Source of the DNA: Prado023 sp963706875
GTDB lineage: Bacteria > Actinomycetota > Actinomycetes > S36-B12 > CAIYMF01
DNA: 64,000 nucleotides
Direction of reading: 5' to 3'
Assembly (NCBI GenBank): GCA_963706875.1
Contig: CAVPNW010000016.1
Span: forward strand, 62,001 to 126,000
The translations under genes and the position numbers were made by a program. Below, one piece after another: positions 10,725-18,930 of this stretch. Below the pieces are notes generated by a model. That model was not told the origin of the DNA. It ran no database searches and worked only from the letters and a program-made list of their open reading frames with translations. Position 1 is the stretch's first letter. Every line of letters starts with the position of its first letter.

Positions 10725-11519
10725 TCAGCGACCGGCGAACATGGCTGCCAGCTCACGGATGCGATCCCCTTGGGCGGCACGCTCGGCCGCCATCTGGGCG
10801 TCGTGCGCCTGCGCGAAGCCCTGCGCGTGCAGCGCGTCGCCCAGCAGCCGCTTCGTGCCTGCGACCGCCCCGGGCATGGCGCTCGCGCAGCCCACTGCCA
10901 CCTCACGGGCAGCCGCGTCGAGCTCGGCACGGGGAACAGCCTTGAGGGCGAGCCCGATGCGAACGGCCTCCTCGGCGAGGACCCAGCGGCCGCTGACCAC
11001 GAGCTCGAGCGCACGTGAGTACCCGACCGCCTCGACCAGAGGGAGGGTGCCGCCGAGGTCCGGAACCAGTCCGAGGCTCGGCTCCTTCATCGAGAACTGG
11101 ACATCGTCGGCCACGACGATCACGTCACAGCCCAGCGCCAGCTGGAACCCTGCGCCCACGGCATGACCGCCGACGGCCGCGACCGTCACAACGGGGCTGC
11201 GCCGCCACCACGAGAACGCCTCCTGGTAGACCGCGATCTTCGCGTCGAGCTCGGCGGGCTCCATCGTCGCGAACTGGAGCAACGAGCCCTCGCCGGGGAT
11301 GCCCTCAGGGCTGAGCATGCGACGATCCAGCCCGGCCGAGAACGACGGACCCTCCGCGGACAGGACGATCGCGCGCACGGCTGGATCCAGGTTCGCCCCG
11401 ATCGCTGCCAGCTCCCGCCACAGGGCTGGGCCCTGCGCGTTGCGGCTCTCGGGGCGGTTGAGACGCACCGTGAGGATTCCGTCGGTCAGGTCCAGGGCAA
11501 GGGCGCTCGTCTCGGTCAT
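10725..11519 (-). CDS. Enoyl-CoA hydratase/isomerase family protein
   Basis: A 264-residue crotonase-fold protein, the usual size. The oxyanion-hole segments are SAEGPSFSAGLDRR (around residue 57) and VGGHAVGAGFQLALGCD (around 112), followed by KEPSLGLVPDLGG near 140. Members hydrate or isomerise acyl-CoA esters; this one could serve fatty-acid or side-chain degradation, but no pathway genes are adjacent. I start at ATG 11519 (MTETSALALDL), where the family pattern begins; the frame is open further upstream through the helix-turn-helix gene only by chance. The upstream stop is 8 bases away, so the two genes probably share a transcript. Confidence 0.9.
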   Translation of the reverse strand: MTETSALALDLTDGILTVRLNRPESRNAQGPALWRELAAIGANLDPAVRAIVLSAEGPSFSAGLDRRMLSPEGIPGEGSLLQFATMEPAELDAKIAVYQEAFSWWRRSPVVTVAAVGGHAVGAGFQLALGCDVIVVADDVQFSMKEPSLGLVPDLGGTLPLVEAVGYSRALELVVSGRWVLAEEAVRIGLALKAVPRAELDAAAREVAVGCASAMPGAVAGTKRLLGDALHAQGFAQAHDAQMAAERAAQGDRIRELAAMFAGR

Positions 11520-11527
11520 ACGAGCAG

Positions 11528-11752
11528 TCAACCAGCAGCCAGCCTGGCCGTCCGAGCCCGGGTGGCTCCTCCGCGTCCACGCAGCGGGACCCCGGCGTCG
11601 GTCAGCAGCCGATGGATGAACCCGTAGGACCGCCCGGTGCTCGCCGAGAGCTCGCGGATGCTCGCACCGTCGCGGTACTGCGCCTCCAGTGAGCGGGCGA
11701 GTTCGGCTCGCTGCTCCCCCGTCACACGCGCAGCGCGCGCCCTGCCCACCAT
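11528..11752 (-). CDS. Small helix-turn-helix protein
   Basis: 74 residues. The core EQRAELARSLEAQYRDG followed by SIRELSASTGRSYGFIHRLL is a helix-turn-helix, and the tail RGRGGATRARTAR is basic. This matches a short conserved actinobacterial protein commonly found beside ABC-F and enoyl-CoA hydratase genes. It probably binds DNA, possibly as a regulator or nucleoid-associated protein; no target is known. ATG 11752 has GGGGGAG about 4 bases upstream. It is easy to overlook because of its size. Confidence 0.85.
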   Translation of the reverse strand: MVGRARAARVTGEQRAELARSLEAQYRDGASIRELSASTGRSYGFIHRLLTDAGVPLRGRGGATRARTARLAAG

Positions 11753-11864
11753 GGCTCCCCCTTCGTCCGGCCGACTTGAGCGACTCCAGAGCCACTATGG
11801 CGACTCATGCACAAGATCGCATCCTGAACGAGCGGTTGCAGGAAGGTTTCCGCCAAGGATCCGA

Positions 11865-13463
11865 TCAGGCGAGGGCGACGAGGTCCAGGTAGTCCTCACG
11901 CCACAGGTCCTCCACCGCGTCGGGCAGCAGCAGCACCTTCTCCGGGGCCAGCGCCTGCACGGCACCCTCATCGTGGGTCACGAGGATCACCGCACCCTTG
12001 TACGTCGCCAGCGCGCCGAGGACCTCCTCGCGGCTGGCCGGGTCCAGGTTGTTGGTCGGCTCGTCGAGCAGCAGGACGTTGGCCCCGGACACCACGAGTG
12101 TGGCCAGCGCCAGTCGGGTCTTCTCTCCCCCGGAGAGGACATGAGCCGGCTTGTCGACGTCGTCGCCGGTGAACAGGAACTGGCCGAGGACGCTGCGGCA
12201 CTCGGTGGAGCTCATGTCACCCGCCGCGTGCAGCATGTTGTCCAGGACCGTGGCGTGCGGGTCGAGGGTGTCGTGCTCCTGGGCGTAGTAGCCCAGCCGG
12301 AGCCCGTGACCCGGTTGGACCTCGCCGGTGTCGGGGTCCTCGACCCCCGCAAGGATGCGCAGCAGCGTTGTCTTTCCGGCGCCATTGAGCCCCAGGATGA
12401 CCACCCGCGCCCCCCGGTCGATGGCGAGCTCGACGTCGACGAAGACCTCCAACGAGCCGTAGGACTTGCTCAGCTCGCTGGCACGCAGCGGCGTGCGACC
12501 ACACGCCACCGGCTCGGGGAACCGCAGCTTGGCGACACGTTCGTGGGCCCGCTGGTCCTCGAGCCCGGAGAGCAACCGCTCCGCGCGCTTCTCCATGGAG
12601 TGGGCAGCCCGCGCCTTGGTCGCCTTGGCACGCATCTTGTCGGCCTGCGTCTGCAGGACCGCGGCCTGCTTCTCGGCGTTCGCCCGCTCCCGGTGCCGGC
12701 GCTTCTCATCGGTCTCGCGCTGCTTGAGGTAGGTCGTCCAGCCGACGTTGTAGACGTCGATGACGCACCGGTTGGCGTCCAGGTGGAAGACCTTGTTCAC
12801 GACCGAGTCGAGCAGCCCCACATCGTGGCTGATCACCACCAGCCCACCCTTGTGCGTCGCGAGGTACCCCCGGAGCCACACGATCGAGTCGGCATCGAGG
12901 TGGTTGGTGGGCTCGTCGAGGAGCAGCGTGCCGGCCTCACTGAACAGGATCCGCGCCAGCTCCACACGCCGGCGCTGACCACCGGACAGGGTGCGCAGCG
13001 CCTGGCCGAGGTTGCGCTCGGTGATCCCCAGGCCGGCGGCGACGGAGGCCGCCTGCGCCTCGGCCGCGTACCCGTCCAGGGAGAGGAACTCCGACTGGGC
13101 CCGGTCGTAGCGGCGCATCGCATCGTCGCGTAGGTCGGGATCGGTGTCGCCCATCGCCGCCTCGGCACGCCGCAGCCGTCGGATGACGTCGCGCAACCCG
13201 CGCGCATCCAGGATCCGTTCGCGCGCGCTCTGGTCCATGTTCCCGGTCCGGGGATCCTGGGGCAGGTACCCGATGCTCCCGCTGCGGGTCACGGTCCCGG
13301 CCTCGGGGATGGTCTCGCCCGCGAGGATCCGCATCAGGGTGGTCTTCCCAGCTCCGTTGCGGCCCACCAGCCCGACCCGGTCGCCGTCACCGATCCTGAT
13401 CGACGCGCCCGACATGAGCAGGCGGGCGCCGGCCCGTACCTCCAACTCATTCGTCGCGATCAC
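11865..13463 (-). CDS. ABC-F family ATPase
   Basis: A soluble 532-residue protein with two ATP-binding cassettes and no membrane domain. Walker A motifs are GRNGAGKTT near residue 35 and GLNGAGKTT near 360; signatures are LSGGQRRR near 160 and LSGGEKTR near 450. The inter-domain linker (about 240-310, rich in Arg, Lys, Ala) is the segment that contacts tRNA or the ribosome in this family. ABC-F proteins act in translation, either protecting ribosomes from antibiotics or easing stalls; which applies here is unknown. The GTG start is 6 bases after TAAACT, a leaderless arrangement. Confidence 0.93.
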   Translation of the reverse strand: MIATNELEVRAGARLLMSGASIRIGDGDRVGLVGRNGAGKTTLMRILAGETIPEAGTVTRSGSIGYLPQDPRTGNMDQSARERILDARGLRDVIRRLRRAEAAMGDTDPDLRDDAMRRYDRAQSEFLSLDGYAAEAQAASVAAGLGITERNLGQALRTLSGGQRRRVELARILFSEAGTLLLDEPTNHLDADSIVWLRGYLATHKGGLVVISHDVGLLDSVVNKVFHLDANRCVIDVYNVGWTTYLKQRETDEKRRHRERANAEKQAAVLQTQADKMRAKATKARAAHSMEKRAERLLSGLEDQRAHERVAKLRFPEPVACGRTPLRASELSKSYGSLEVFVDVELAIDRGARVVILGLNGAGKTTLLRILAGVEDPDTGEVQPGHGLRLGYYAQEHDTLDPHATVLDNMLHAAGDMSSTECRSVLGQFLFTGDDVDKPAHVLSGGEKTRLALATLVVSGANVLLLDEPTNNLDPASREEVLGALATYKGAVILVTHDEGAVQALAPEKVLLLPDAVEDLWREDYLDLVALA

Positions 13464-13469
13464 TGCCCG

Positions 13470-13475
13470 AGTTTA
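13470..13475 (-). promoter_or_regulatory. Leaderless -10 hexamer for the ABC-F gene
   Basis: TAAACT on the minus strand, 6 bases before GTG 13463. Confidence 0.55.
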
Positions 13476-13599
13476 CCTGCCGAACGCGTTCGACCCTCAC
13501 GACCTGTGTGGCCGGGATGCCTCCACACCCCACCTGGGTCCATACTCTCGCCGAGCACGCGCGCCCGCGGGTGCAGCCTTCAGCTGAGGGGGCTGGGAG

Positions 13600-14556
13600 A
13601 TGCAGTTCGACGACGACCGGGTTGACACCAGCAGGGTCGACGATCTCCGCGACGGCAACTCCGGTGGAGGTGGACGCGGCGGTTCGGGCGGCGCGGGCGG
13701 CCTGAGCGGTGCCGCGACCGCGGGCATCCTCGCGATGCTCCTCAAGGGCAAGGGCGGCAAGGGCGGCATGCTCATGCTGCTCATCGTCGGCGGTTTCCTG
13801 GTCTTCTCCCAGATGAGCAGCGGTGGCACCGCCCAGCCGGCCGCCGACGTGCCGGGCGCCGTGACCGCGGCCCAGGGCACCGCCGGGGACCTGGAGGTCC
13901 GCTGCAACCAGTCCGGTGCGATCCAGCAGTACCCCGACTGCCTGCTCACCAAGGCGTACAACGAGACCGACGAGGTCTGGTCGCAGGAGTTCGCCCGTCT
14001 CGGCCAGGAGTACCGGCCCCCGCGGCTGACCTTCTTCGACGGGTCGGTGAACACCGCCTGCGGTCCGGCCACGACCGAGGTCGGACCGTTCTACTGCCCC
14101 GGTGACGAGCGGATCTACTTCGACCTGGGGTTCGCCCAGCAACTGCAGCAGCTCGGGGTCGAGGGCGACTATGCCAATGTCTACATCATGGCCCACGAGT
14201 TCGGCCACCACCTGCAGAACATCACGGGGATCGAGAAGCAGGTCCGCACGCTGCAGGCCAACGACCGCGGGAACGCCAACAAGTACGGGGTCGCGATGGA
14301 GCTCCAGGCCGACTGCATGGCGGGCGCCTGGGGCAAGATGGCCAACGACCGCGGCAACGTGGCCGTCACTGACGCCGAGGTCCAGCAGGCCATGGACGCC
14401 GCCGCCGCGGTGGGCGACGACCGGATCCAGGAGCAGGCGGGGATGCGGGTCAACCCGGAGTCGTGGACCCACGGCTCGGCCAAGCAGCGCGAGTCCTGGT
14501 ACCTGGTCGGGTTCAACAGCGGCGACATCAACCGCTGCAGCACCTTCGACCAGTAG
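13600..14556 (+). CDS. Neutral zinc metallopeptidase (YpfJ family), membrane-anchored
   Basis: 318 residues. After a Gly-rich, charged N-terminus (DDRVDTSRVDD) there is one hydrophobic segment at about 55-73 (GMLMLLIVGGFLVFSQM), then an extracellular peptidase domain. The zinc motif HEFGHH is at 199-204, with ELQADCMAGAW near 228 supplying the further ligand. Four cysteines could make disulfides. This is the putative neutral zinc metallopeptidase family, of unknown physiological substrate. ATG 13600 follows GGGAGATGC-like purines. A perfect palindrome immediately after the stop is a likely terminator. Confidence 0.9.
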   Translation: MQFDDDRVDTSRVDDLRDGNSGGGGRGGSGGAGGLSGAATAGILAMLLKGKGGKGGMLMLLIVGGFLVFSQMSSGGTAQPAADVPGAVTAAQGTAGDLEVRCNQSGAIQQYPDCLLTKAYNETDEVWSQEFARLGQEYRPPRLTFFDGSVNTACGPATTEVGPFYCPGDERIYFDLGFAQQLQQLGVEGDYANVYIMAHEFGHHLQNITGIEKQVRTLQANDRGNANKYGVAMELQADCMAGAWGKMANDRGNVAVTDAEVQQAMDAAAAVGDDRIQEQAGMRVNPESWTHGSAKQRESWYLVGFNSGDINRCSTFDQ

Positions 14557-14571
14557 GAGCCCGCGGGCTCC
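14556..14571 (+). terminator. Hairpin after the zinc metallopeptidase gene
   Basis: GGAGCCCGCGGGCTCC is a perfect 16-base palindrome that begins on the last base of the stop codon. It can form a 6-bp stem. There is no T-run, as is common for actinobacterial terminators. Confidence 0.6.
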
Positions 14572-14634
14572 TAGCAACAGTGTTCTGACGACTGGTCCCG
14601 ATGGGGCTGGCCCCAACAGCCTCGAGAGGTGAAC

Positions 14635-14973
14635 ATGACCACGGTCCAGGAGGGCGGCTCGCCGCTCATCAGCACGATCTTCACCATGACCCAGGCCTCG
14701 CGCGCCAACGCCGACCTGCCTGAGCGTGAGGTGATGCTCATCAGGCTGGCCTGCCTGATCGCCTCCGACGCCTCGGAGTCCTCCTACCTGTACAACCTCG
14801 CGGGGTCGACCGGGCCGGCGCTGACCGTCGAGGAGGTGGAGGCGGTGCTGGTGGCTGCCGCTCCGCTGACCGGAACGGCGCGCGTGGTCATGGCCGCCGA
14901 GCGGATCGCGACTGCCATGGACTACCCGATCTCGGTCCACGACCTGTTCGCCGCCGGACCGATCCGCGACTGA
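14635..14973 (+). CDS. Small conserved protein, resembling carboxymuconolactone decarboxylase/AhpD fold
   Basis: 112 residues, helical, with no signal peptide. The pattern LPEREVMLIRLACLIASDA followed by ALTVEEVEAVLVAAAPLTG and ARVVMAAERIATAM resembles the helical repeat of AhpD/carboxymuconolactone decarboxylase-like proteins. The CxxC active site of AhpD is absent, so a peroxidase role is unlikely. GAGAGG lies 5 bases before ATG 14635; GTG 14629 is an in-frame alternative. It follows the zinc peptidase after a hairpin, so it may have its own promoter. Confidence 0.65.
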   Translation: MTTVQEGGSPLISTIFTMTQASRANADLPEREVMLIRLACLIASDASESSYLYNLAGSTGPALTVEEVEAVLVAAAPLTGTARVVMAAERIATAMDYPISVHDLFAAGPIRD

Positions 14974-15023
14974 CGGCGGAGGGGCGCGGCCGCCACGACT
15001 GGCCCGGCGGCGCCCGCCGTGAT

Positions 15024-15587
15024 TCAGCCGACGGGCCGCAGCCACCGGCCCGAGCGTTCGGACGCAGGCTCGCCCGGCTCCGGCTGCTCCGCTGCCTCGT
15101 CGGGGACGTCGGCCAGGAAGCCCTGGACGTCGGACCACACCGACCCGATGGCGATCCCGAACACCCCCTGCCCGCCACGCACGAGGTCCACGACCTCGTC
15201 GTCGCTGGTGCACTCGTAGACGGTGGTGCCGTCGCTCATCAGGGTGATCGCCGACAGGTCCGCGGTCCCCCGGTCGCGCAGCGTGCCGACGGCGGCTCTG
15301 ATGCTCGACAGCGACACCCCGGTCTCCAGCAGCCGCTTGACCACCTGCAGGACGAGGATGTCGCGGAAGGAGTAGAGGCGGTTCGTGCCCGAGCCGTGGG
15401 CAGCCTGCACCGAGGGCACGACGAGCCCGGTCCGGGCCCAGTAGTCGAGCTGCCGGTAGGTGATGCGTGCCGCCCCTGCCGCCACGGGCCCGCGGTACCC
15501 GCGCCCGCTGCGGGGGTCGGGCTCCGGGATGGCGAACAGCGCCTGCTGGGCAGGGTCCACCACCACGGGAAGGAACGGATCATCCAC
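15024..15587 (-). CDS. MerR family regulator, FtsR/Rv1828-like
   Basis: 187 residues. The winged helix-turn-helix is in ARITYRQLDYWARTGLV (about 40-56) and the second helix pair follows in LYSFRDILVLQVVKRLLETG. The C-terminal part ITLMSDGTTVYECTSDDEV and GGQGVFGIAIGSVW closely resembles the mycobacterial Rv1828 and corynebacterial FtsR proteins, which bind the ftsZ promoter region in corynebacteria. A cell-division role here is inferred from that resemblance. It lacks the effector-domain cysteines of metal-sensing MerR proteins. It stands alone, downstream of the suf operon's terminator. Confidence 0.85.
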   Translation of the reverse strand: MDDPFLPVVVDPAQQALFAIPEPDPRSGRGYRGPVAAGAARITYRQLDYWARTGLVVPSVQAAHGSGTNRLYSFRDILVLQVVKRLLETGVSLSSIRAAVGTLRDRGTADLSAITLMSDGTTVYECTSDDEVVDLVRGGQGVFGIAIGSVWSDVQGFLADVPDEAAEQPEPGEPASERSGRWLRPVG

Positions 15588-15691
15588 GGTCGCACCTCCA
15601 CTCGAGGGCTCGCGCGGGGAAGGTCGCGAACTGGGGAGGATCGACAGTACGCCCCAAGCGCACGCGCGTCACCCCGACACGCAGCGGCCCG

Positions 15692-15761
15692 GCAGAATCT
15701 CCCGGACCTCACCGATTCTCCCCGAGATCGGGGCGAATCTGAGGAGTCGGGGAGATCCTGC
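15692..15761 (-). terminator. Nested hairpins at the 3' end of the suf operon
   Basis: Two nested inverted repeats lie just beyond sufT. The inner arms are 15714-15725 and 15728-15739 (12 nt, one mismatch). The outer arms are 15692-15703 and 15750-15761 (12 nt, one mismatch). The position fits a terminator for sufT; the double structure is unusual. Confidence 0.55.
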
Positions 15762-15775
15762 GGGCTTCGGACCCC

Positions 15776-16090
15776 TCAGACGTTGAAGCCCAGGGCGCGC
15801 AGCATGTCGCGGCCGTCGTCGGTGATCTTGTCCGGGCCCCACGGCGGCATCCAGACCCAGTTGAGCCGGAAGTCGTCGACGATCCCGTCGAGTGCGGCAC
15901 GGGTCTGGTCCTCGATCACGTCGGTCAGCGGGCACGCCGCGGACGTCAGGGTCATGTCGAGGGTGGCGACGTTGTTGTCGTCGACGTGCACCCCGTAGAT
16001 CAGGCCGAGGTCCACGACGTTGATCCCGAGCTCGGGGTCGACCACGTCGTGCAGGGCCTCCATGACGTCCTCGTCGGTCGCAGGGCTCAT
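15776..16090 (-). CDS. sufT: SufT-like MIP18/DUF59 iron-sulfur assembly protein
   Basis: 104 residues of the MIP18 (DUF59) family. The key segment is VVDPELGINVVDLGLIYG at about 15-32, then LTSAACPLTDVIE with the conserved cysteine near residue 58. Such proteins help mature Fe-S proteins, perhaps by passing clusters or iron, and in actinobacteria they are the last gene of the SUF operon. Its ATG overlaps the sufU stop as ATGA, so it is translationally coupled. ATG 16090 is chosen over the longer open frame because of that overlap and the family N-terminus. Confidence 0.9.
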   Translation of the reverse strand: MSPATDEDVMEALHDVVDPELGINVVDLGLIYGVHVDDNNVATLDMTLTSAACPLTDVIEDQTRAALDGIVDDFRLNWVWMPPWGPDKITDDGRDMLRALGFNV

Positions 16091-16551
16091 CGGGTACCTC
16101 CAGTGGTCAGGGCCTGGGTGACTGCGTCCTTCCAGGCCATCCAGGACAACAACGCGCACTTGATCCGTGCCGGGTACTGCGCCACACCTCTGAACGCGAT
16201 CGCATCCTCGAGCACGTCCTCGTCAGGCTCGGGCGCGCTGTGGTCGGTAGCCGACTGCATGAGCGCGACGAACGCCTCATGCGTGGCCATGGCCTCCGCG
16301 ACGGTACGGCCGAGCAGCAGCTCGTACATCACGCTGGCGCTGGCCTGAGAGATGGAGCAGCCCTGGTTGTCGTAGGAGATGTCGACCACTGTGGCCGAGT
16401 CCCCTTCACCGTCCAGGTGAACCCGCAGGGTGATCTCGTCGCCGCACGTGGGGTTCACGTGGTGCACCTGGGCCTCGAACGGCTCGCGCAGCCCGCGGCC
16501 GACGGGGTTGCGGTAGTGGTCGAGGATGATCTCCTGGTAGAGCGAATCCAT
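16087..16551 (-). CDS. sufU: SufU, sulfur acceptor for cysteine desulfurase
   Basis: 154 residues, IscU-like fold. The three zinc or sulfur-handling cysteines and the aspartate are in NPTCGDEITL (about 38-47), GCSISQAS (about 67-74) and ARIKCALLSW (about 130). The insertion between the second and third cysteines marks it as SufU rather than IscU. In Gram-positive systems SufU takes sulfur from SufS by zinc-ligand exchange. Its ATG shares one base with the sufS stop (TGATG). Confidence 0.95.
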   Translation of the reverse strand: MDSLYQEIILDHYRNPVGRGLREPFEAQVHHVNPTCGDEITLRVHLDGEGDSATVVDISYDNQGCSISQASASVMYELLLGRTVAEAMATHEAFVALMQSATDHSAPEPDEDVLEDAIAFRGVAQYPARIKCALLSWMAWKDAVTQALTTGGTR

Positions 16552-17837
16552 CACGCCACCCCGAAGAACTTCTGCGCCCGGCGGATCCCCACCACCAGGG
16601 CGTCGACCTCGAACGGCTGGTTGTAGATGCCGAAGCTGGCGCGCGTTGTGGCCGGCACCCCGTACCGCCGGCACGTGGGCCAGGCGCAATGGTGCCCCAC
16701 GCGCACGGCGACTCCCTCGTCGTCGAGCACCTGGCCGACGTCGTGGGGATGCAGCCCGTCCACGGCGAACGACACCGCCCCACCGCGACCGTCGGCGGTG
16801 GTCGGGCCGATGATCCGGACGCCCGGGATCTCGGCCAGGGCGGCCAGCGCGTACTCGGTCAGGACGTGCTCATGGCCGGCGACGGCGGGCATCCCGATCC
16901 GCTCCAGGTACTGCACGGCGGCCGCCAGCCCGACGGCCTGCGCCACGTTGGGTGAGCCGGCCTCGAAGCGCTGCGGCGGGTCGGCGAAGGTCGAGCGCTC
17001 CATCGTGACCATGGCGATCATCGATCCGCCGGCGTTGAACGGCGGCATCGCCTCAAGGACCTCCGTGCGTCCCCACAGGCACCCGACACCGGTCGGTCCG
17101 AGCATCTTGTGACCGGAGAAGGCCATGAGGTCGACGTCCAGGGCCCGGACGTCCAACGGCATGTGCGGCACCGACTGGCAGGCGTCGAGCACGACGAGGG
17201 CGCCCACCTCGCGGGCGCGCGCGACGATCGGGGCGACCTCGTTGATGGTGCCCAGGATGTTCGACTGGTGCACGAACGACACAACGCGGGTCCGCTCGGT
17301 GATCACGGAGTCCAGGTCCTCGAGGTCCAGGCGGCCCTCATCGGTGAGCCCGATCCAGCGCAGCACGGCACCGGTCTTGTCGCACAGCTCCTGCCAGGGC
17401 ACGAGGTTCGCGTGGTGCTCCATCTCGGTCACGACGATCTCGTCGCCGGGGACGAGCACGAACCGCTCGGCGCCGTCCGGCATCGGTGCACCGTGCGCCT
17501 TCTTCGCGGTCGCCGAGCTGAACGCGTGGCTCACCAGGTTCAGGGACTCGGTCGCGTTGCGGGTGAACACCAGCTCGTGGGCCCGACCGCCGACGAACCC
17601 GGCGATGACCGCCCGCGCGGACTCGAAGGCGTCCGTGGCCTGCTCGGCGAGGAAGTGCGCACCCCGGTGCACCGCGGCGTTGTGCTGCTCGTAGAACTCG
17701 CGCTCGGCCTCCAGCACCGCAACCGGCTTCTGCGACGTGGCCGCGGTGTCCAGGTACACCAGGGGCCGCCCACCGCGCACAGTGCGCGCCAGGATCGGGA
17801 AGTCGGCCCGCAGTGCGGGGTCGAGCAGGGTGCTCAC
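16551..17837 (-). CDS. sufS: Cysteine desulfurase SufS
   Basis: 428 residues, PLP-dependent class V aminotransferase fold. EMEHHANLVPW (near 143), DACQSVPHMP (near 222) and FSGHKMLGPTGVG (near 245, Lys as PLP-binding residue) are conserved. VRVGHHCAWPTCRRYG near 385 carries the active-site cysteine that receives the persulfide. It mobilises sulfur from cysteine for the SufBCD scaffold, with SufU as partner. A short insertion with KKAHGAPMPDGAERF follows about residue 110. The GTG start overlaps the sufC stop as GTGA. Confidence 0.95.
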   Translation of the reverse strand: MSTLLDPALRADFPILARTVRGGRPLVYLDTAATSQKPVAVLEAEREFYEQHNAAVHRGAHFLAEQATDAFESARAVIAGFVGGRAHELVFTRNATESLNLVSHAFSSATAKKAHGAPMPDGAERFVLVPGDEIVVTEMEHHANLVPWQELCDKTGAVLRWIGLTDEGRLDLEDLDSVITERTRVVSFVHQSNILGTINEVAPIVARAREVGALVVLDACQSVPHMPLDVRALDVDLMAFSGHKMLGPTGVGCLWGRTEVLEAMPPFNAGGSMIAMVTMERSTFADPPQRFEAGSPNVAQAVGLAAAVQYLERIGMPAVAGHEHVLTEYALAALAEIPGVRIIGPTTADGRGGAVSFAVDGLHPHDVGQVLDDEGVAVRVGHHCAWPTCRRYGVPATTRASFGIYNQPFEVDALVVGIRRAQKFFGVA

Positions 17838-18598
17838 GCCGAGGCCGCCGCCGCGGCGTAGGTGGCGTAGCCCTCGGACTCGATCGCGTCGGCCAGCTCG
17901 GGGCCGCCCTGCGCGACGATCCGGCCGTCGACGAAGACGTGGACGTAGTCGGGGCGCACGTAGCGCAGGATCCGCGTGAAGTGGGTGATCAGCAGGACGC
18001 CGGTGTCGCCGGACTCGCGGACCCGGTTGATCCCCTCGGAGACCACGCGCAGGGCGTCGACGTCCAGGCCGGAGTCGGTCTCGTCGAGGATCGCCATCTT
18101 TGGGGCGAGCAGCTCCAGTTGCAGGATCTCGGCGCGCTTGCGCTCGCCCCCGGAGAAGCCCTCGTTGACGTTGCGCTGGGCGAAGGTCGGGTCGATCTGC
18201 AGGCGCTCCATCGCGCCCTTCATCTCCTTGAGCCACAGGCGCAGCTTCGGCGCCTCACCGCGGATGGCGGTCGCCGACGTGCGCAGGAAGTTCGAGACCG
18301 ACACCCCGGGCACCTCGACCGGGTGCTGCATCGCGAGGAACAACCCGGCCCGGGCGCGCTCGTCGACGGTCATCTCCAGGACGTCGGCACCGTCGAGGGT
18401 GACTGTCCCTGACGAGATCGTGTACTTCGGGTGACCGGCGACCGCATAGGCCAGCGTGGACTTGCCCGAGCCGTTGGGGCCCATGAGCGCATGGGTCTCG
18501 CCGGAGTTCACCGTGAGGTTGACCCCGGTCAGGATCTCCTTGGTTCCGCCATCGGCCTCGACGGTCACGTGCAGGTCGCGGATCTCCAGGGTGGACAT
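17834..18598 (-). CDS. sufC: Fe-S assembly ATPase SufC
   Basis: 254 residues, ABC-type ATPase. Walker A is GPNGSGKST (about 39-47), the signature region FSGGERKRAEI (near 150) and Walker B MAILDETDSGLD. It drives conformational change of the SufB-SufD scaffold during cluster assembly. Length is normal. ATG 18598 is preceded by GGAGAACTGCC, with GGAG about 9 bases upstream. It is separated from the Rieske gene by 23 bases, the largest gap in the operon. Confidence 0.95.
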   Translation of the reverse strand: MSTLEIRDLHVTVEADGGTKEILTGVNLTVNSGETHALMGPNGSGKSTLAYAVAGHPKYTISSGTVTLDGADVLEMTVDERARAGLFLAMQHPVEVPGVSVSNFLRTSATAIRGEAPKLRLWLKEMKGAMERLQIDPTFAQRNVNEGFSGGERKRAEILQLELLAPKMAILDETDSGLDVDALRVVSEGINRVRESGDTGVLLITHFTRILRYVRPDYVHVFVDGRIVAQGGPELADAIESEGYATYAAAAASA

Positions 18599-18621
18599 GG
18601 CAGTTCTCCAGTTCTCGCCGG

Positions 18622-18930
18622 TCAGGCGACGGTCACGAAGACGGTGTCGCCTTCGACGGAAACGGGGTATACGGGGACGGGGGTGGTGGCCGGCGGGCCG
18701 CTGGGCAGCCCGGTGCGGAGGTCGAACCGGGAGCCGTGGAGCCAGCACTCCAGGGTGCAGCCGTCGACGTCTCCCTCGGCGAGCGAGACGTCGGCGTGCG
18801 AGCAGATGTCGGAGACCGCGAACCACTGGCCCTCGGTGTGGACCACGGCGATCGGGACACCATCGAGTACGACGCGGTGCGCCGTGCCCTCGGGGACATC
18901 GGCGACCGAACAGGCAGGCTGGCCGGTCAT
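18622..18930 (-). CDS. Rieske-type ferredoxin inside the suf operon
   Basis: 102 residues, Rieske [2Fe-2S] fold of the NirD/biphenyl-dioxygenase ferredoxin type. Ligands are Cys and His in DICSHADVSL (about 41-50) and in LECWLHGSRFDL (about 61-72). There is no signal peptide, so it is cytosolic. Its presence between sufD and sufC is common in actinobacteria. It could supply electrons for cluster assembly or be a client; neither is shown here. Its ATG overlaps the sufD stop as ATGA. Confidence 0.93.
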   Translation of the reverse strand: MTGQPACSVADVPEGTAHRVVLDGVPIAVVHTEGQWFAVSDICSHADVSLAEGDVDGCTLECWLHGSRFDLRTGLPSGPPATTPVPVYPVSVEGDTVFVTVA

